DNA from: JACJXF01 sp964349045
Lineage (GTDB): Bacteria; Bacteroidota; Bacteroidia; Bacteroidales; GCA-2748055
Assembly (NCBI GenBank): GCA_964349045.1
Contig: CAYGFI010000003.1
Span: forward strand, 26,369 to 90,368
Reading direction: 5' to 3'
DNA: 64,000 nucleotides
The translations under genes and the position numbers were made by a program. The notes beneath the pieces were generated by a model that saw nothing but the letters and a program-made list of their open reading frames with translations, was not told the DNA's origin and searched no databases. Positions 9,505 to 18,966 of this stretch are shown piece by piece. Within the stretch, counting starts at the first letter, position 1. Each line of letters begins with the position of its first letter.

Positions 9505-10716
9505 ATGTGTACAAAAAGTCCTTGCCCTTCTGCTGTCTGGTTGATTCTCATCCTTATAAACCTGTTTAACTTTTCAGGTTTATCTCAAGATGGACCGAAG
9601 ATAAGCGAATCAAAGAAGCTGGATTCTCTTAACAGTATCCATTTAAACAGGATGGAATTTCAGCGATTTGATAAAGACAAAGACAAGCTTATATCCAGAA
9701 AAGAGTTTGATGATTTAACACTAGCATCGAGACTTGTCAATTCTAATCAGACAGAAAAGAATCCGGAAGACAGGTTTTCTATGATGGATTCAAATGCTGA
9801 TAGTTTTATTTCACTTCCCGAATTCAAATTTAATCTTGTCAGAGACACGATTTCATGGCCAGGTCATTCCTATCGCAATGTGGCATATAAGAAGGTTGGT
9901 GATAAACTGCTTCTTATGGATATTTTAATGCCAACAAACTCTATCCATAACAAGGCACCTGTTCTCTATTTTGTACATGGCGGAGGTTTTCGAAGTGGAG
10001 CAAAAGAATACCTGCGCCTGAATGACCTCCGGGCTGAAACTGCCCTTTATTTTGCCGAAAAGGGATATTGTTGTGTTTCGTTGAGCTATAGACTTGTAAA
10101 CACCGACCCGGGTTCACCTATTGTTCTTATAAGAGATTGTGTTACAGATGCATGGGATGGACTTCGTTTTTTGAAGAAAAATGCTGATAAGTACCAGATC
10201 GATCCTGATAAAATTATCGTTTGGGGGGAATCTGCGGGGGCACATATTGCGCAAATGCTTACCTTTTCCGATCCTGAAAAATTTTTAGGCGATCCTGCTT
10301 TGGCAAATATCAATGTAAAGCCTGCAGCAGGAATTTCCTGGTACGGACCAAGCGATTTTACAGGTTCTGTTGTTCACGATGAGCAAAATTCACCGAAAAA
10401 CCGCCACCTGGCTGATATAACCGGGAAAAACAGCTATTCAGACGATGATTTTGAGGCTCTCCGGGAAGTAAGCCCTTATTTCCTCGTAACTAAGGATAGT
10501 CCTCCTCTGCTGCTAATGCAAGGCGACAGTGATCAATCTGTACATCTCTCTCATGCAACTCTATTGAATTCCAAGGCCCAGAAATTGGAGGCAAAAGTTG
10601 AATTAATAGTTGTTAAGAATGCCGGGCATAACTGGCGGCAGGTTGGAGAGCCAATTGAGCCTTCCAAAACCCAGATCAGAAGTATCATGTTCGATTTTGC
10701 AGAAAGCACTCAATAG
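9505..10716 (+). CDS. Secreted EF-hand alpha/beta-hydrolase (carbohydrate esterase-like)
   Basis: 403 residues. A signal peptide (about 12-28) is followed by two EF-hand calcium loops (DKDKDKLISRKEF near 56-68 and DSNADSFISLPEF near 95-107). The rest is an alpha/beta-hydrolase of the hormone-sensitive-lipase/BD-FAE type: oxyanion motif HGGG (His near 158), nucleophile GESAG (Ser near 243), acidic residue in GDSDQSVH (near 340) and His in NAGHNW (near 374). Enzymes of this build remove acetyl or feruloyl esters from glycans, and the EF-hand pair suggests calcium dependence, plausible for a secreted enzyme in seawater. A decayed URO-D gene follows directly. The exact ester is not predictable. 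Confidence 0.85.
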   Translation: MCTKSPCPSAVWLILILINLFNFSGLSQDGPKISESKKLDSLNSIHLNRMEFQRFDKDKDKLISRKEFDDLTLASRLVNSNQTEKNPEDRFSMMDSNADSFISLPEFKFNLVRDTISWPGHSYRNVAYKKVGDKLLLMDILMPTNSIHNKAPVLYFVHGGGFRSGAKEYLRLNDLRAETALYFAEKGYCCVSLSYRLVNTDPGSPIVLIRDCVTDAWDGLRFLKKNADKYQIDPDKIIVWGESAGAHIAQMLTFSDPEKFLGDPALANINVKPAAGISWYGPSDFTGSVVHDEQNSPKNRHLADITGKNSYSDDDFEALREVSPYFLVTKDSPPLLLMQGDSDQSVHLSHATLLNSKAQKLEAKVELIVVKNAGHNWRQVGEPIEPSKTQIRSIMFDFAESTQ

Positions 10717-10730
10717 GAAAAATATACAAT

Positions 10731-11178
10731 TTGACATCAAAAGAGAGTTTATTGATTTAATGAAGGGTGCCAGATTTGACCTTATAGAAACCAGTGGAGG
10801 GGCCTCATCAAACACACTTGTATCTCCTGAGCTTCACCAGGAATTTTGTCGGTCCTGTGACCGGAAAATGCATAATGCCTTGCATGAACTTGATTTCAAA
10901 ATTACCTGTCACACCTGCGGGGGTGCTTTCGGAATAGAGGAATACATCGTTGCTAACGGTTGTGATGCTTCTGAAACTCTTGCACCCATAGGTGTAGGAG
11001 GAAACCATGAGCTATGGAGTTAAAGAAAAAAGTAGGAAGCAGGATAGCATGTATCGGAGGCATATATCAACACAATGAGCTTATCATAGGTTCAAAAAAG
11101 GATATCCGTAATATGACACACAAATAATTTAATACAGTTGGTGCAGTTGGAGGAATATTTGTGCAGCATCTGACCCAG
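10731..11178 (+). pseudogene. Remnant of a uroporphyrinogen decarboxylase-like (URO-D) gene
   Basis: Starting just after the esterase stop codon, a frame encodes the C-terminal half of a URO-D superfamily protein: DLIETSGGASSNTLVSPELH, then a conserved HTCGG and a DASETLAP segment. It stops at 11021-11023, but the +1 frame continues the same protein (ELKKKVGSRIACIGGI, then GSKKDIRNMTH) to a TAA at about 11126, and a further stretch (FNTVGAVGGIF) can be read after that stop. The N-terminal half is missing and at least one frameshift and one stop interrupt the rest, so this is a dead fragment. Such URO-D-like methyltransferase relatives are often found near sugar genes, but no function is expected here. 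Confidence 0.75.
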
Positions 11179-11386
11179 TAAGTTCGAACATCTGAATTTC
11201 GCACATCGTACATTTTTAAATTCCTGATAAGTACCTCATTTTCGGCAGTATCACGTAAAGCCCACTCGGGGTACTTCAGAAATTTCAGATGGTGCAAAAT
11301 TAAGAAAAGTTTCAATTCCTAATAAATCACCCTTTTTCAATACATTAAATTCCTTCGAAAAAGTAATACCATCCGAAAGATAGAAA
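11170..11386 (-). pseudogene. Two-frame remnant of an unidentified gene
   Basis: On the minus strand one frame reads LSDGITFSKEFNVLKKGD and on through a plausible beta-rich segment. After a probable frameshift near 11280, another frame continues with YPEWALRDTAENEVLIRNL and KMYDVRNSDV. The two pieces look like parts of one decayed protein, as amino-acid composition and strand pattern stay protein-like across the shift. I do not recognise the family. It abuts the URO-D remnant, so the 10.7-11.4 kb stretch appears to be a small junkyard between two intact genes. Confidence 0.35.
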
Positions 11387-11426
11387 ATGACAAGAAAAAG
11401 GTGTATTAGAGCAACTCCATCTACAA

Positions 11427-14400
11427 ATGAATAGATACTTTGCCATTTTAAAACTAAATAAAATAAATCTATCAGTGAAAAAAAATGTAGTTCATTTATT
11501 GCTCATATATTGTGCGTTTTCTCTTCAAGCACAAATCCCTGACCCTGACCTGGGTCTTCGTGCCGACTGGATGAGGGGAACCTGGGGAATAAATTGGGGG
11601 CCTGCTAAAACGGAAAATGGTAAAAGTGAAAATTTATTCATTGATCCATTTCTGGAACAGATTAAGAATCTTCGCACAATCGATTACATTCAGGTTCGCT
11701 TAGGAGAGCCATTCACCGGATCACCGGTACATCTCGGCCCGAGCGAATTATTGGAAAGTTTATGGCAGGGGGATACAGATAGCAATGGAGATCCCATCAA
11801 TTTAGTTGTTCCCCGAGCAGCATCAGGAAGAGATCCTTTTCTGGATATTTTACTTGCAGTTAGAAAAGCAGGCTTGAAAACCATGGTCTATGTAAATAGT
11901 TCGAATATGCTGCTTCGCTGGGATGGTGACGAACGGATCCCTGCACCACAGGCATATCCTGATATTACTGAACGCTGGAAAAACTGGTGTAACACCACTG
12001 CAGAGGCCCAGGCTTTTATAAATAGTCAAACCTACCATACAAATCCAGATTGGCCCGAACGTCAATATATGTTCTGCTATGCAGAATTTGTACTTAAAGA
12101 TTATGCAATCAGATATGGTAAATTGATTGATGCCTGGTTGTTTGATTCCGGGCGAATGATGTGGCAATATAATGGTGATAAAGCTTCAAGTGATAATGTA
12201 GATGATCAAAGAATTTTCCAGGCATTTGCTGATGCATGTCATGCAGAAAATCCGGATGCGGCTATTGCTTTCAATAATGCTCCGGGAAGTAATGACCTGG
12301 TAAATAACCCATTTTCAGATGCCACTCTTTTTGATGATTATATGTTTGGCCACCCCTTTTCAGGTGGTAAAAATCTCGGGGACCATGTCCAAAATCTCTT
12401 TGCACTCCAATGGATTGCTGCCAGGAATGGCTATATACATACAAAGGATTGGAATCCAAGAACCTGGGATGACAAGGTCGTTGGACATTTCGACCCTCCT
12501 ATGAGTACAACCCTCTGGAATAGTGGAGGAGTTCCGGCGCTTACTAACGAAGAGTTTGTTCAGTGGTACGGTCCGGCAATATTAGGCGGAGGGGCTATTT
12601 CTCTGGGCGGTGCGCTCATAGACCCTTATAATTGGGGCAAGCTGACATTGTTACCATATGCCATCGAACAAGTTATTTTATTGGATAATTATTTAGTAAA
12701 AAATCAGTCACAGGGCTCCCCAAATTGGGCGAGACAAGAGACAATATTGCCTGAGGCTTTTATTGGACAAGCATACTATCATGCGTTTTCTGAAGGAAGA
12801 GACTTTTGGAATTCCAAAGGTGATGCAACAACGATTCGACTTGCAATAACCGGAGCTAATCTGCCATCATGGTTAAGACTAAGTGAATCAGGTTCTCAAC
12901 CGGGAACATGGATATTAGAAGGTTTTCCAACAGAAGAATTACCTGCTGATTATGCTTTTAGTATTAGTGCTGAGAATGCTGCAGGTGAAGCAATAAGAGC
13001 CTTGGAGCTAAAGGTATTAAGCAATCCAATAAATTTTACTGATTCAGGTGATGGCACCCCAGTATGGTACGCGGATACCCTGGTAGCAGCTGAAGCACAA
13101 GTATTTGAAACCTATACTTATATATTGGTGCAAGGCCGGGATTTTTATGATTTTGAAGGGGATGCGCTAACGATTACATATGGTGGAGGAGCCGATTGGT
13201 TAGAAGTTAAAGAAGTAGCTCAAGGCAGATGGCAGGTGAGTGGAGTTCCACCCCAGTCCGCAGCAGGCGAACATTTTGTAAGCCTGAGCCTGAGTGATGG
13301 TACCCATACTAAGGAAGTGATCATTCCACTAAGCATTGATCAATATTATATGTATAAAATTGCAAACATCCAGGCAACTGAAAATACTAACTATGGAGTT
13401 GATTCCCACGCTTTTATGATATCCGATACAATAACAGCCCCAGATGGTCTGGCAACATTTCAAATTTCAATGGAAATTGTACCCCAGGCGGGTAAAGCTA
13501 TTTTAAGTGGTTTTTCCGGAGGAGTGTCAACGGCAAAAGCTTGGGGTTTAGGCGGTGATGGAAGAGAGGCAACTAAGGATTATTTATTCTTTGGCGATTC
13601 AGCCGATTGGGTGGATATTGGAAATATTCAGATAAGAAATTTTGAGGCTAATGGTGGTGAACTTAGCCTCTCCGATTTTAGAGCTATTTCATTTAAGTCC
13701 ATTACGCTTGTGAATGCGCAATCTGGAAATAAAGATGCAGTTGCATTTGCAATAAATGGAGACACAACAGATATCGGAAATATAGCAGAAACTCCACTAA
13801 CTATTGATATAGAAAATGTCACTGAAACTTCCAATATATCAGGCTTTTCTATTGGAATTGGTGATAGCCCGGATCAGTTAAGAAACAAATGGTCCGTTGA
13901 AGAGATTGGAGTAATGTATGATATGGGGGTATTCCGCGATTTAATTTTAATCTCTGAGCATGGATCAGTTTTAAAAACACCTCAACAAACAGCTTACAAA
14001 CATGCTACCCAGGTAAAGCTTGTAGCAGATCCTGATTCAATTTATCAATTTGAAAGCTGGTACGGCGACATAAGTGATGCTAAAGTGAATGGTGACACCC
14101 TGACTATTATTATGGATGCCAATAAGAATATTACTGCCAACTTTAGCATCCTAACCCATACTATAAAAATTATTGCTGAACATGGGACCGTAGATTTAGT
14201 TCCAGACTCAGATGTTTTTGATTATGGGACTGAAGTAATGCTGGCAGCTAATCCTGATCCTTTATACCAGTTTGAAGGCTGGGGGGGTGATACTATTGGT
14301 GCAACAATCCAATCCGACACTTTGATTATTGTTATGAATGCTGATAAAAGTATTAATGCCAACTTTTCTCTTCTAAGCGGAATTATTCCGACGGAGAGCA

Positions 14401-14636
14401 TGGTTTCTTTCACTGTCAGTCCAAATCCATCCACTGGAATTTTTAAAATAAATATGGACCGAACTACAGCATGTTATTATTACATTTATTCAATAAATGG
14501 TGCGAATATTATGGAAGGTAAAGCAACTGGTCAATTTGAAATTGATTTGAGCGCTCTTAATAAGGGGCTGTATTTCCTAAAGATCACTACTGAACATTCT
14601 GTGAATGCGAAAAAAATTATATTGAATAAATATTGA
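11427..14636 (+). CDS. Large T9SS-secreted protein with GH29-like barrel, Ig-like and InlB-type repeats
   Basis: 1069 residues. After a signal peptide (about 15-36) comes a TIM-barrel-like domain (about 40-430) that recalls alpha-L-fucosidases: a strand KAGLKTMVYVNSSN and IDAWLFDSGRMM, whose Asp (residue 240) lies where GH29 has its nucleophile. Two Ig/cadherin-like putative-Ig domains follow (about 450-535 and 545-635; each has a GRDF.. D/N.. GDA.T pattern), then a beta-sandwich of unknown type (about 640-835). Two InlB-type beta-repeats come next (about 845-910 and 915-985; both end in NADKS/NANF-like strands), and finally a T9SS type A sorting domain (SPNPSTGIFKI onward). It is likely a surface-displayed or released glycoside hydrolase. 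The family assignment of the barrel is tentative; catalytic activity is not established. Confidence 0.75.
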   Translation: MNRYFAILKLNKINLSVKKNVVHLLLIYCAFSLQAQIPDPDLGLRADWMRGTWGINWGPAKTENGKSENLFIDPFLEQIKNLRTIDYIQVRLGEPFTGSPVHLGPSELLESLWQGDTDSNGDPINLVVPRAASGRDPFLDILLAVRKAGLKTMVYVNSSNMLLRWDGDERIPAPQAYPDITERWKNWCNTTAEAQAFINSQTYHTNPDWPERQYMFCYAEFVLKDYAIRYGKLIDAWLFDSGRMMWQYNGDKASSDNVDDQRIFQAFADACHAENPDAAIAFNNAPGSNDLVNNPFSDATLFDDYMFGHPFSGGKNLGDHVQNLFALQWIAARNGYIHTKDWNPRTWDDKVVGHFDPPMSTTLWNSGGVPALTNEEFVQWYGPAILGGGAISLGGALIDPYNWGKLTLLPYAIEQVILLDNYLVKNQSQGSPNWARQETILPEAFIGQAYYHAFSEGRDFWNSKGDATTIRLAITGANLPSWLRLSESGSQPGTWILEGFPTEELPADYAFSISAENAAGEAIRALELKVLSNPINFTDSGDGTPVWYADTLVAAEAQVFETYTYILVQGRDFYDFEGDALTITYGGGADWLEVKEVAQGRWQVSGVPPQSAAGEHFVSLSLSDGTHTKEVIIPLSIDQYYMYKIANIQATENTNYGVDSHAFMISDTITAPDGLATFQISMEIVPQAGKAILSGFSGGVSTAKAWGLGGDGREATKDYLFFGDSADWVDIGNIQIRNFEANGGELSLSDFRAISFKSITLVNAQSGNKDAVAFAINGDTTDIGNIAETPLTIDIENVTETSNISGFSIGIGDSPDQLRNKWSVEEIGVMYDMGVFRDLILISEHGSVLKTPQQTAYKHATQVKLVADPDSIYQFESWYGDISDAKVNGDTLTIIMDANKNITANFSILTHTIKIIAEHGTVDLVPDSDVFDYGTEVMLAANPDPLYQFEGWGGDTIGATIQSDTLIIVMNADKSINANFSLLSGIIPTESMVSFTVSPNPSTGIFKINMDRTTACYYYIYSINGANIMEGKATGQFEIDLSALNKGLYFLKITTEHSVNAKKIILNKY

Positions 14637-14711
14637 GCTGTTCAAATAAAATATAAATACAATATTTTACTAAATTTCTGTTCTTGAATGGTATTGGATA
14701 GACATACATGC

Positions 14712-17700
14712 ATGAAAAGGATTCTACCTTATATAACACTTCTTTCATTGTTGATCTTTCCGCTGCAAGAAATATTCGGACAGTATGAATTATCATATTC
14801 ATTTGAGAATTATTCCAACAGGGAAGGTTTCGATCAAAATACAGTTTGGTCCATTGAACAGGATAAAAATGGGGTATTTTGGATAGGAACTTCCAATGGT
14901 TTAATAAAATATGATGGTTACTCTTTTTACGATGTCAGTTTGGACACCAAATTTAAATCCGATATTTTTCTGGTTAGGATCAGAGATGTACTCACAGATG
15001 ACGATGGATTGGTCTGGATCTTGACCATGACTGGATTAAATATTTACTATCCAGATAGGGATCGCTTTTTTCAAATCACGGTTGATTCCCGGATAACTTT
15101 TAACGGTCTGAAGAAGGACGATTCAGGATCAATATGGGTATATGGACATGATTATATTGCATCCGTTAGAACTGAGTTAAGAAAGGATTCGGTCATCACA
15201 CACTGGACTCCGAATTTAATTCCTAACGAACTGACTAACCTGCGAATTAATGACCTGCTAAAAATAAATGAGGAATTCTACTTTCTGGCTACTTCTCAGG
15301 GTGTTTATAAAATGTTATTCTCCGAAACTGGATATGAACCCGACTTCATCTTGGACACAATTCTTTCCGGAAAAACGATAAATCATCTTTTACGGCATAA
15401 TGATATAATCTGGATCGGGACAACTTCAGGATTATATAAAACAGTATTGGATGGTAGAAAACTCCGCTACCTGAACAATTACCATTATAGTACATCAGAT
15501 CCTAAATCAATCGGCGGAGACGATATAAGGTACCTGCTCATAGGTCCTGATGACAATTTATGGATTGGTACATGGGGAAGTGGATTATCCATGTATAATT
15601 ATGATACTGATATATTTACAAATTTTCTCTTTGATCCCAGGAAGAATAATGGAATTAGTAGTTCCAGGATTAATTGCATATACAAAGATCAGTTTAATGT
15701 GATATGGATCGGAACCGGACAAGGGGGACTATGCAAGCTGGATCTGAACAGGAAACAGTTTATCAATATTGAACATAACCCTTATGAAAATAGCACCATT
15801 CCTGGAAACTTGATCAACAGCATCCTTGAAGACAGTAAGGGATATCTCTGGATTTCAAGCGATGAGAATCCATTGTGCAGAAGCATTGAAAGAGTATCTG
15901 AAACCAATATTAATAGACTAACATTCAAACGATTCAATAAGTGGTTCAACACTTTTTCTGACAAGAATATTCTCTCAATATTTGAAGACAATCATGGGTA
16001 TATATGGCTGGGTTATGAAAATTCTGTAGTAGTGTATAACCGTGATAAGGAAACTTTTACGGAAATTGATTTTGATCTTAATGGCGAAAACTTACCCTAT
16101 GACCTGCAAAAGGTAAATTACATTGGAGCTATTGATGAGAAAAGGATAATGATAGGCGGCAACCATATCATTATTCTTGATGATCCATGGAAGCATATCG
16201 GTTCGGGAAAATACTCCAAAATCCCTGCCTTTTCTTTTTCTAACAATTTAGTCGTTATAACGGCAGCAATAGAAGGAGCCGGAAAAATATGGATCGGTTA
16301 CTTTAACCAGGGCCTGGTTCAATATTCCCTGGAAGGAGATTCCTTGATATTTATCAAGGATTTCAAATTCATCGAAGATAGTGAAGACGAAAAAACCAAC
16401 AAAAGTATCTTCGCTATTCTACGGGACAAGGAGAACACCCTCTGGGTTGGAACGTTCGGAGTTGGATTAAACCAGATGATTAATGACACGATACAATCAG
16501 ACAGTAAATCTGGCCAATTGAAAAAACTTGATATAGTTGATAATGTAATTTATGGGATAATTGAAGAAAATGATTCGATACTTTGGTTGAGTACAGATCA
16601 AGGCATTTATAAACTCAACAAGAGAAACATGGAAACCACCATGTTTACAATGGAGGATGGACTCGCAAATAATAATTTCAGAAAAAACGCATATCATAAA
16701 GGTCGATCAGGGTTTTATTACTTTGGCGGATTAAACGGTTTGACCGCCTTCAAACCGGATCAAATAAAAGCAAACCTGATAGCCCCGGAAATCAAATTGA
16801 GCGCACTGAAAATCAATAATAAAAAAGTCACTCAGGGTCAGCCAATCAATAAAAAGTTCATTCTTGAGAATCCAATATCAGAAATATCGAAGCTGACACT
16901 TACCAGCGATGACAGGATATTGGCATTGGATGTGGTCGTGATGCATACAGCGAGTCCGGGCAAGAATAAGTTCTCCTATATCCTTGAAGGATTTGATGAC
17001 GACTGGAGAGAGATTGGAGAAGGATCATATACCCTTAATTATACAAACTTGTCTGCAGGAAAATACAAACTCAGGATCAGAGGATTTAATGGGGATGGTC
17101 TACCTTCAGAAAATGAAAAAATCTTAGATATCCAAATGCTGGCTCCCTGGTATGCAACCTGGTGGAGTAAATTAATATTCGCCCTCATTGGGATATCAGT
17201 AATCTTTGGGATTGCCATATACATAATAAAACTTCAAAACCTGGAAAATAAACTCCATTTCGAAAAAATCGATAAGGAAAGAATCACGGAAATCAATAAG
17301 GCGAAACTCCAATTCTTTACCAATATTTCGCATGAATTCAGAACCCCGCTTGCACTGATCTCACTTCCGCTGCAGAAATTAAAAGAATTGATCCATGATC
17401 AGGAGCAGATGAAACACCTTTCATCTGCAGAAAAGCACACTGGCAAGCTCATCAGGTTAATCGATCAGTTACTGACATTCAGACGGATAGAGCACGGGAA
17501 ACTGGATTTAAAATACAGTAATACATCTATGGATGATTTTCTATATCCAATTGTTGAAGCATTTGAAACGCTTTCCATTAAAAAACAAATTGAGTTCTAT
17601 TACCTGGTAAAAGATCCGGAGCTAATGTTTGCCATAGATCTGGAAAAAATGGAACAAGTACTATATAATTTACTCTCCAACGCATTTAAATTTACATCAG

Positions 17701-18845
17701 CTGGCGGAAGGATTACTCTTGAAGGTAAAAGTTGTTTGATTGACAGCAAAGCCTTTGTTTGTTTTGAAGTGAAAGATACAGGAAAGGGCATTCCAAAAAA
17801 AGATTTGGAAATGATCTTCGAACGCTTTTATCAAGCTGATTCTGAACTCAGGAATATGGGGACAGGAATCGGGCTATCCCTAAGTAAGTCCATAGTAGAG
17901 TTGCACCAGGGATTTATTCAGGTTGAAAGTACACCCCAAACAGGAACAACATTTGCCGTGAATATACCTTTCATTGAAAATTATACTGCAGAACCGGAAG
18001 AATACGAAATACAAAGAATAGATCCGAATAAATTGCTTGAATTTGAAGAACTTTCTGCCGGGAACAATACTTCGAAAGTGAAGCAAGGCGAAGCAGAAGG
18101 AACGCTCCTGATCGTTGATGATGAGGCTGATTTTAGAAATGCAATACATGATATTTTTAAGAAAAAATTTAGGATCCTTGAAGCATCGAATGGTAAAAAT
18201 GGTCTGGAAATAGCACGTGAGGAAAACCCTGACTTAATCATCAGTGATGTGATAATGCCTGTCATGAATGGTTACGACTTCTGCAACCATGTAAAAACCG
18301 ACATTGAACTCTGTCACATTCCATTTATTTTGCTCACAGCCCTGGAAGAAATGGGAAACCATATACAAGGATTGGAGTTTGGTGCCGACGCGTATATATC
18401 AAAACCCTTCAACATGAGGTACCTGGAAGTCAGCGTTCAGAAACTCATTGATAACAGGAAAAAAATTCTGGAGCATTTTAAAATAAATTCCCAGAACCTG
18501 CCTAAAAGTATCAAAATCTCAGGTAGAGACAGAGTGTTCATTGAAACAATGAATGAAACAATCCGGCAGAATCTGGATAATTCAACATTCGGAGTGATGG
18601 AGCTTGCAGATAAAATTAATATTAGTCCTTCGTATTTTTACCGTAAACTTAAATTGCTTACCGGGCAGATCCCCAATGAATATATTCGAAATTTTCGCCT
18701 TCTGAGTGCTGCCGATCTCCTATCAGATAATCCCGGCATCAGCGTTAAAACCGTGATGTATGAAGTTGGATTTGAATCTGCCTCCCATTTCAGTCACGCT
18801 TTTAAAAAGAAATTTGGAGTCTCTCCTTCAGATTACAGTTCATAG
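14712..18845 (+). CDS. Hybrid two-component system regulator (Reg_prop, Y_Y_Y, HisKA, REC, AraC)
   Basis: About 1377 residues from the ATG at 14712, chosen because a signal peptide (KRILPYITLLSLLIF) begins there; an in-frame ATG at 14688 would only add eight polar residues. Order: periplasmic two-component propeller repeats with the recurring IWIGT pattern (about 20-690), Y_Y_Y domain (about 720-800), one transmembrane helix (about 815-838), HisKA with NISHEFRTP (His near 873), HATPase with N-box (LLSNAFKF) and G-box (DTGKGIP), receiver domain with phospho-acceptor in ISDVIMP (Asp near 1178), and a C-terminal AraC HTH (about 1280-1377). Such proteins sense oligosaccharides in the periplasm and switch on nearby polysaccharide utilisation genes. 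All key residues are present. It probably controls much of this window. Confidence 0.95.
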   Translation: MKRILPYITLLSLLIFPLQEIFGQYELSYSFENYSNREGFDQNTVWSIEQDKNGVFWIGTSNGLIKYDGYSFYDVSLDTKFKSDIFLVRIRDVLTDDDGLVWILTMTGLNIYYPDRDRFFQITVDSRITFNGLKKDDSGSIWVYGHDYIASVRTELRKDSVITHWTPNLIPNELTNLRINDLLKINEEFYFLATSQGVYKMLFSETGYEPDFILDTILSGKTINHLLRHNDIIWIGTTSGLYKTVLDGRKLRYLNNYHYSTSDPKSIGGDDIRYLLIGPDDNLWIGTWGSGLSMYNYDTDIFTNFLFDPRKNNGISSSRINCIYKDQFNVIWIGTGQGGLCKLDLNRKQFINIEHNPYENSTIPGNLINSILEDSKGYLWISSDENPLCRSIERVSETNINRLTFKRFNKWFNTFSDKNILSIFEDNHGYIWLGYENSVVVYNRDKETFTEIDFDLNGENLPYDLQKVNYIGAIDEKRIMIGGNHIIILDDPWKHIGSGKYSKIPAFSFSNNLVVITAAIEGAGKIWIGYFNQGLVQYSLEGDSLIFIKDFKFIEDSEDEKTNKSIFAILRDKENTLWVGTFGVGLNQMINDTIQSDSKSGQLKKLDIVDNVIYGIIEENDSILWLSTDQGIYKLNKRNMETTMFTMEDGLANNNFRKNAYHKGRSGFYYFGGLNGLTAFKPDQIKANLIAPEIKLSALKINNKKVTQGQPINKKFILENPISEISKLTLTSDDRILALDVVVMHTASPGKNKFSYILEGFDDDWREIGEGSYTLNYTNLSAGKYKLRIRGFNGDGLPSENEKILDIQMLAPWYATWWSKLIFALIGISVIFGIAIYIIKLQNLENKLHFEKIDKERITEINKAKLQFFTNISHEFRTPLALISLPLQKLKELIHDQEQMKHLSSAEKHTGKLIRLIDQLLTFRRIEHGKLDLKYSNTSMDDFLYPIVEAFETLSIKKQIEFYYLVKDPELMFAIDLEKMEQVLYNLLSNAFKFTSAGGRITLEGKSCLIDSKAFVCFEVKDTGKGIPKKDLEMIFERFYQADSELRNMGTGIGLSLSKSIVELHQGFIQVESTPQTGTTFAVNIPFIENYTAEPEEYEIQRIDPNKLLEFEELSAGNNTSKVKQGEAEGTLLIVDDEADFRNAIHDIFKKKFRILEASNGKNGLEIAREENPDLIISDVIMPVMNGYDFCNHVKTDIELCHIPFILLTALEEMGNHIQGLEFGADAYISKPFNMRYLEVSVQKLIDNRKKILEHFKINSQNLPKSIKISGRDRVFIETMNETIRQNLDNSTFGVMELADKINISPSYFYRKLKLLTGQIPNEYIRNFRLLSAADLLSDNPGISVKTVMYEVGFESASHFSHAFKKKFGVSPSDYSS

Positions 18846-18966
18846 CCAGGAAAATATTAATTATTCGTTAAAACAAGATTTTAACAAGGATTGGGTTGAA
18901 TTTGACAATAGGGTAGATCAGAGAACTTATAAATTTAACAACTTTATTATTTTAAACTATATTATT

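Noticed and set aside
10610..11023. A 137-codon frame as an intact gene
   Set aside because: Its first part is a shadow of the esterase gene and the rest is only the C-terminal half of a URO-D-like protein with a frameshift after it.
18760..18966. Upstream extension of the lamin-tail gene
   Set aside because: It overlaps the end of the regulator gene and precedes an excellent signal peptide starting at 18967.
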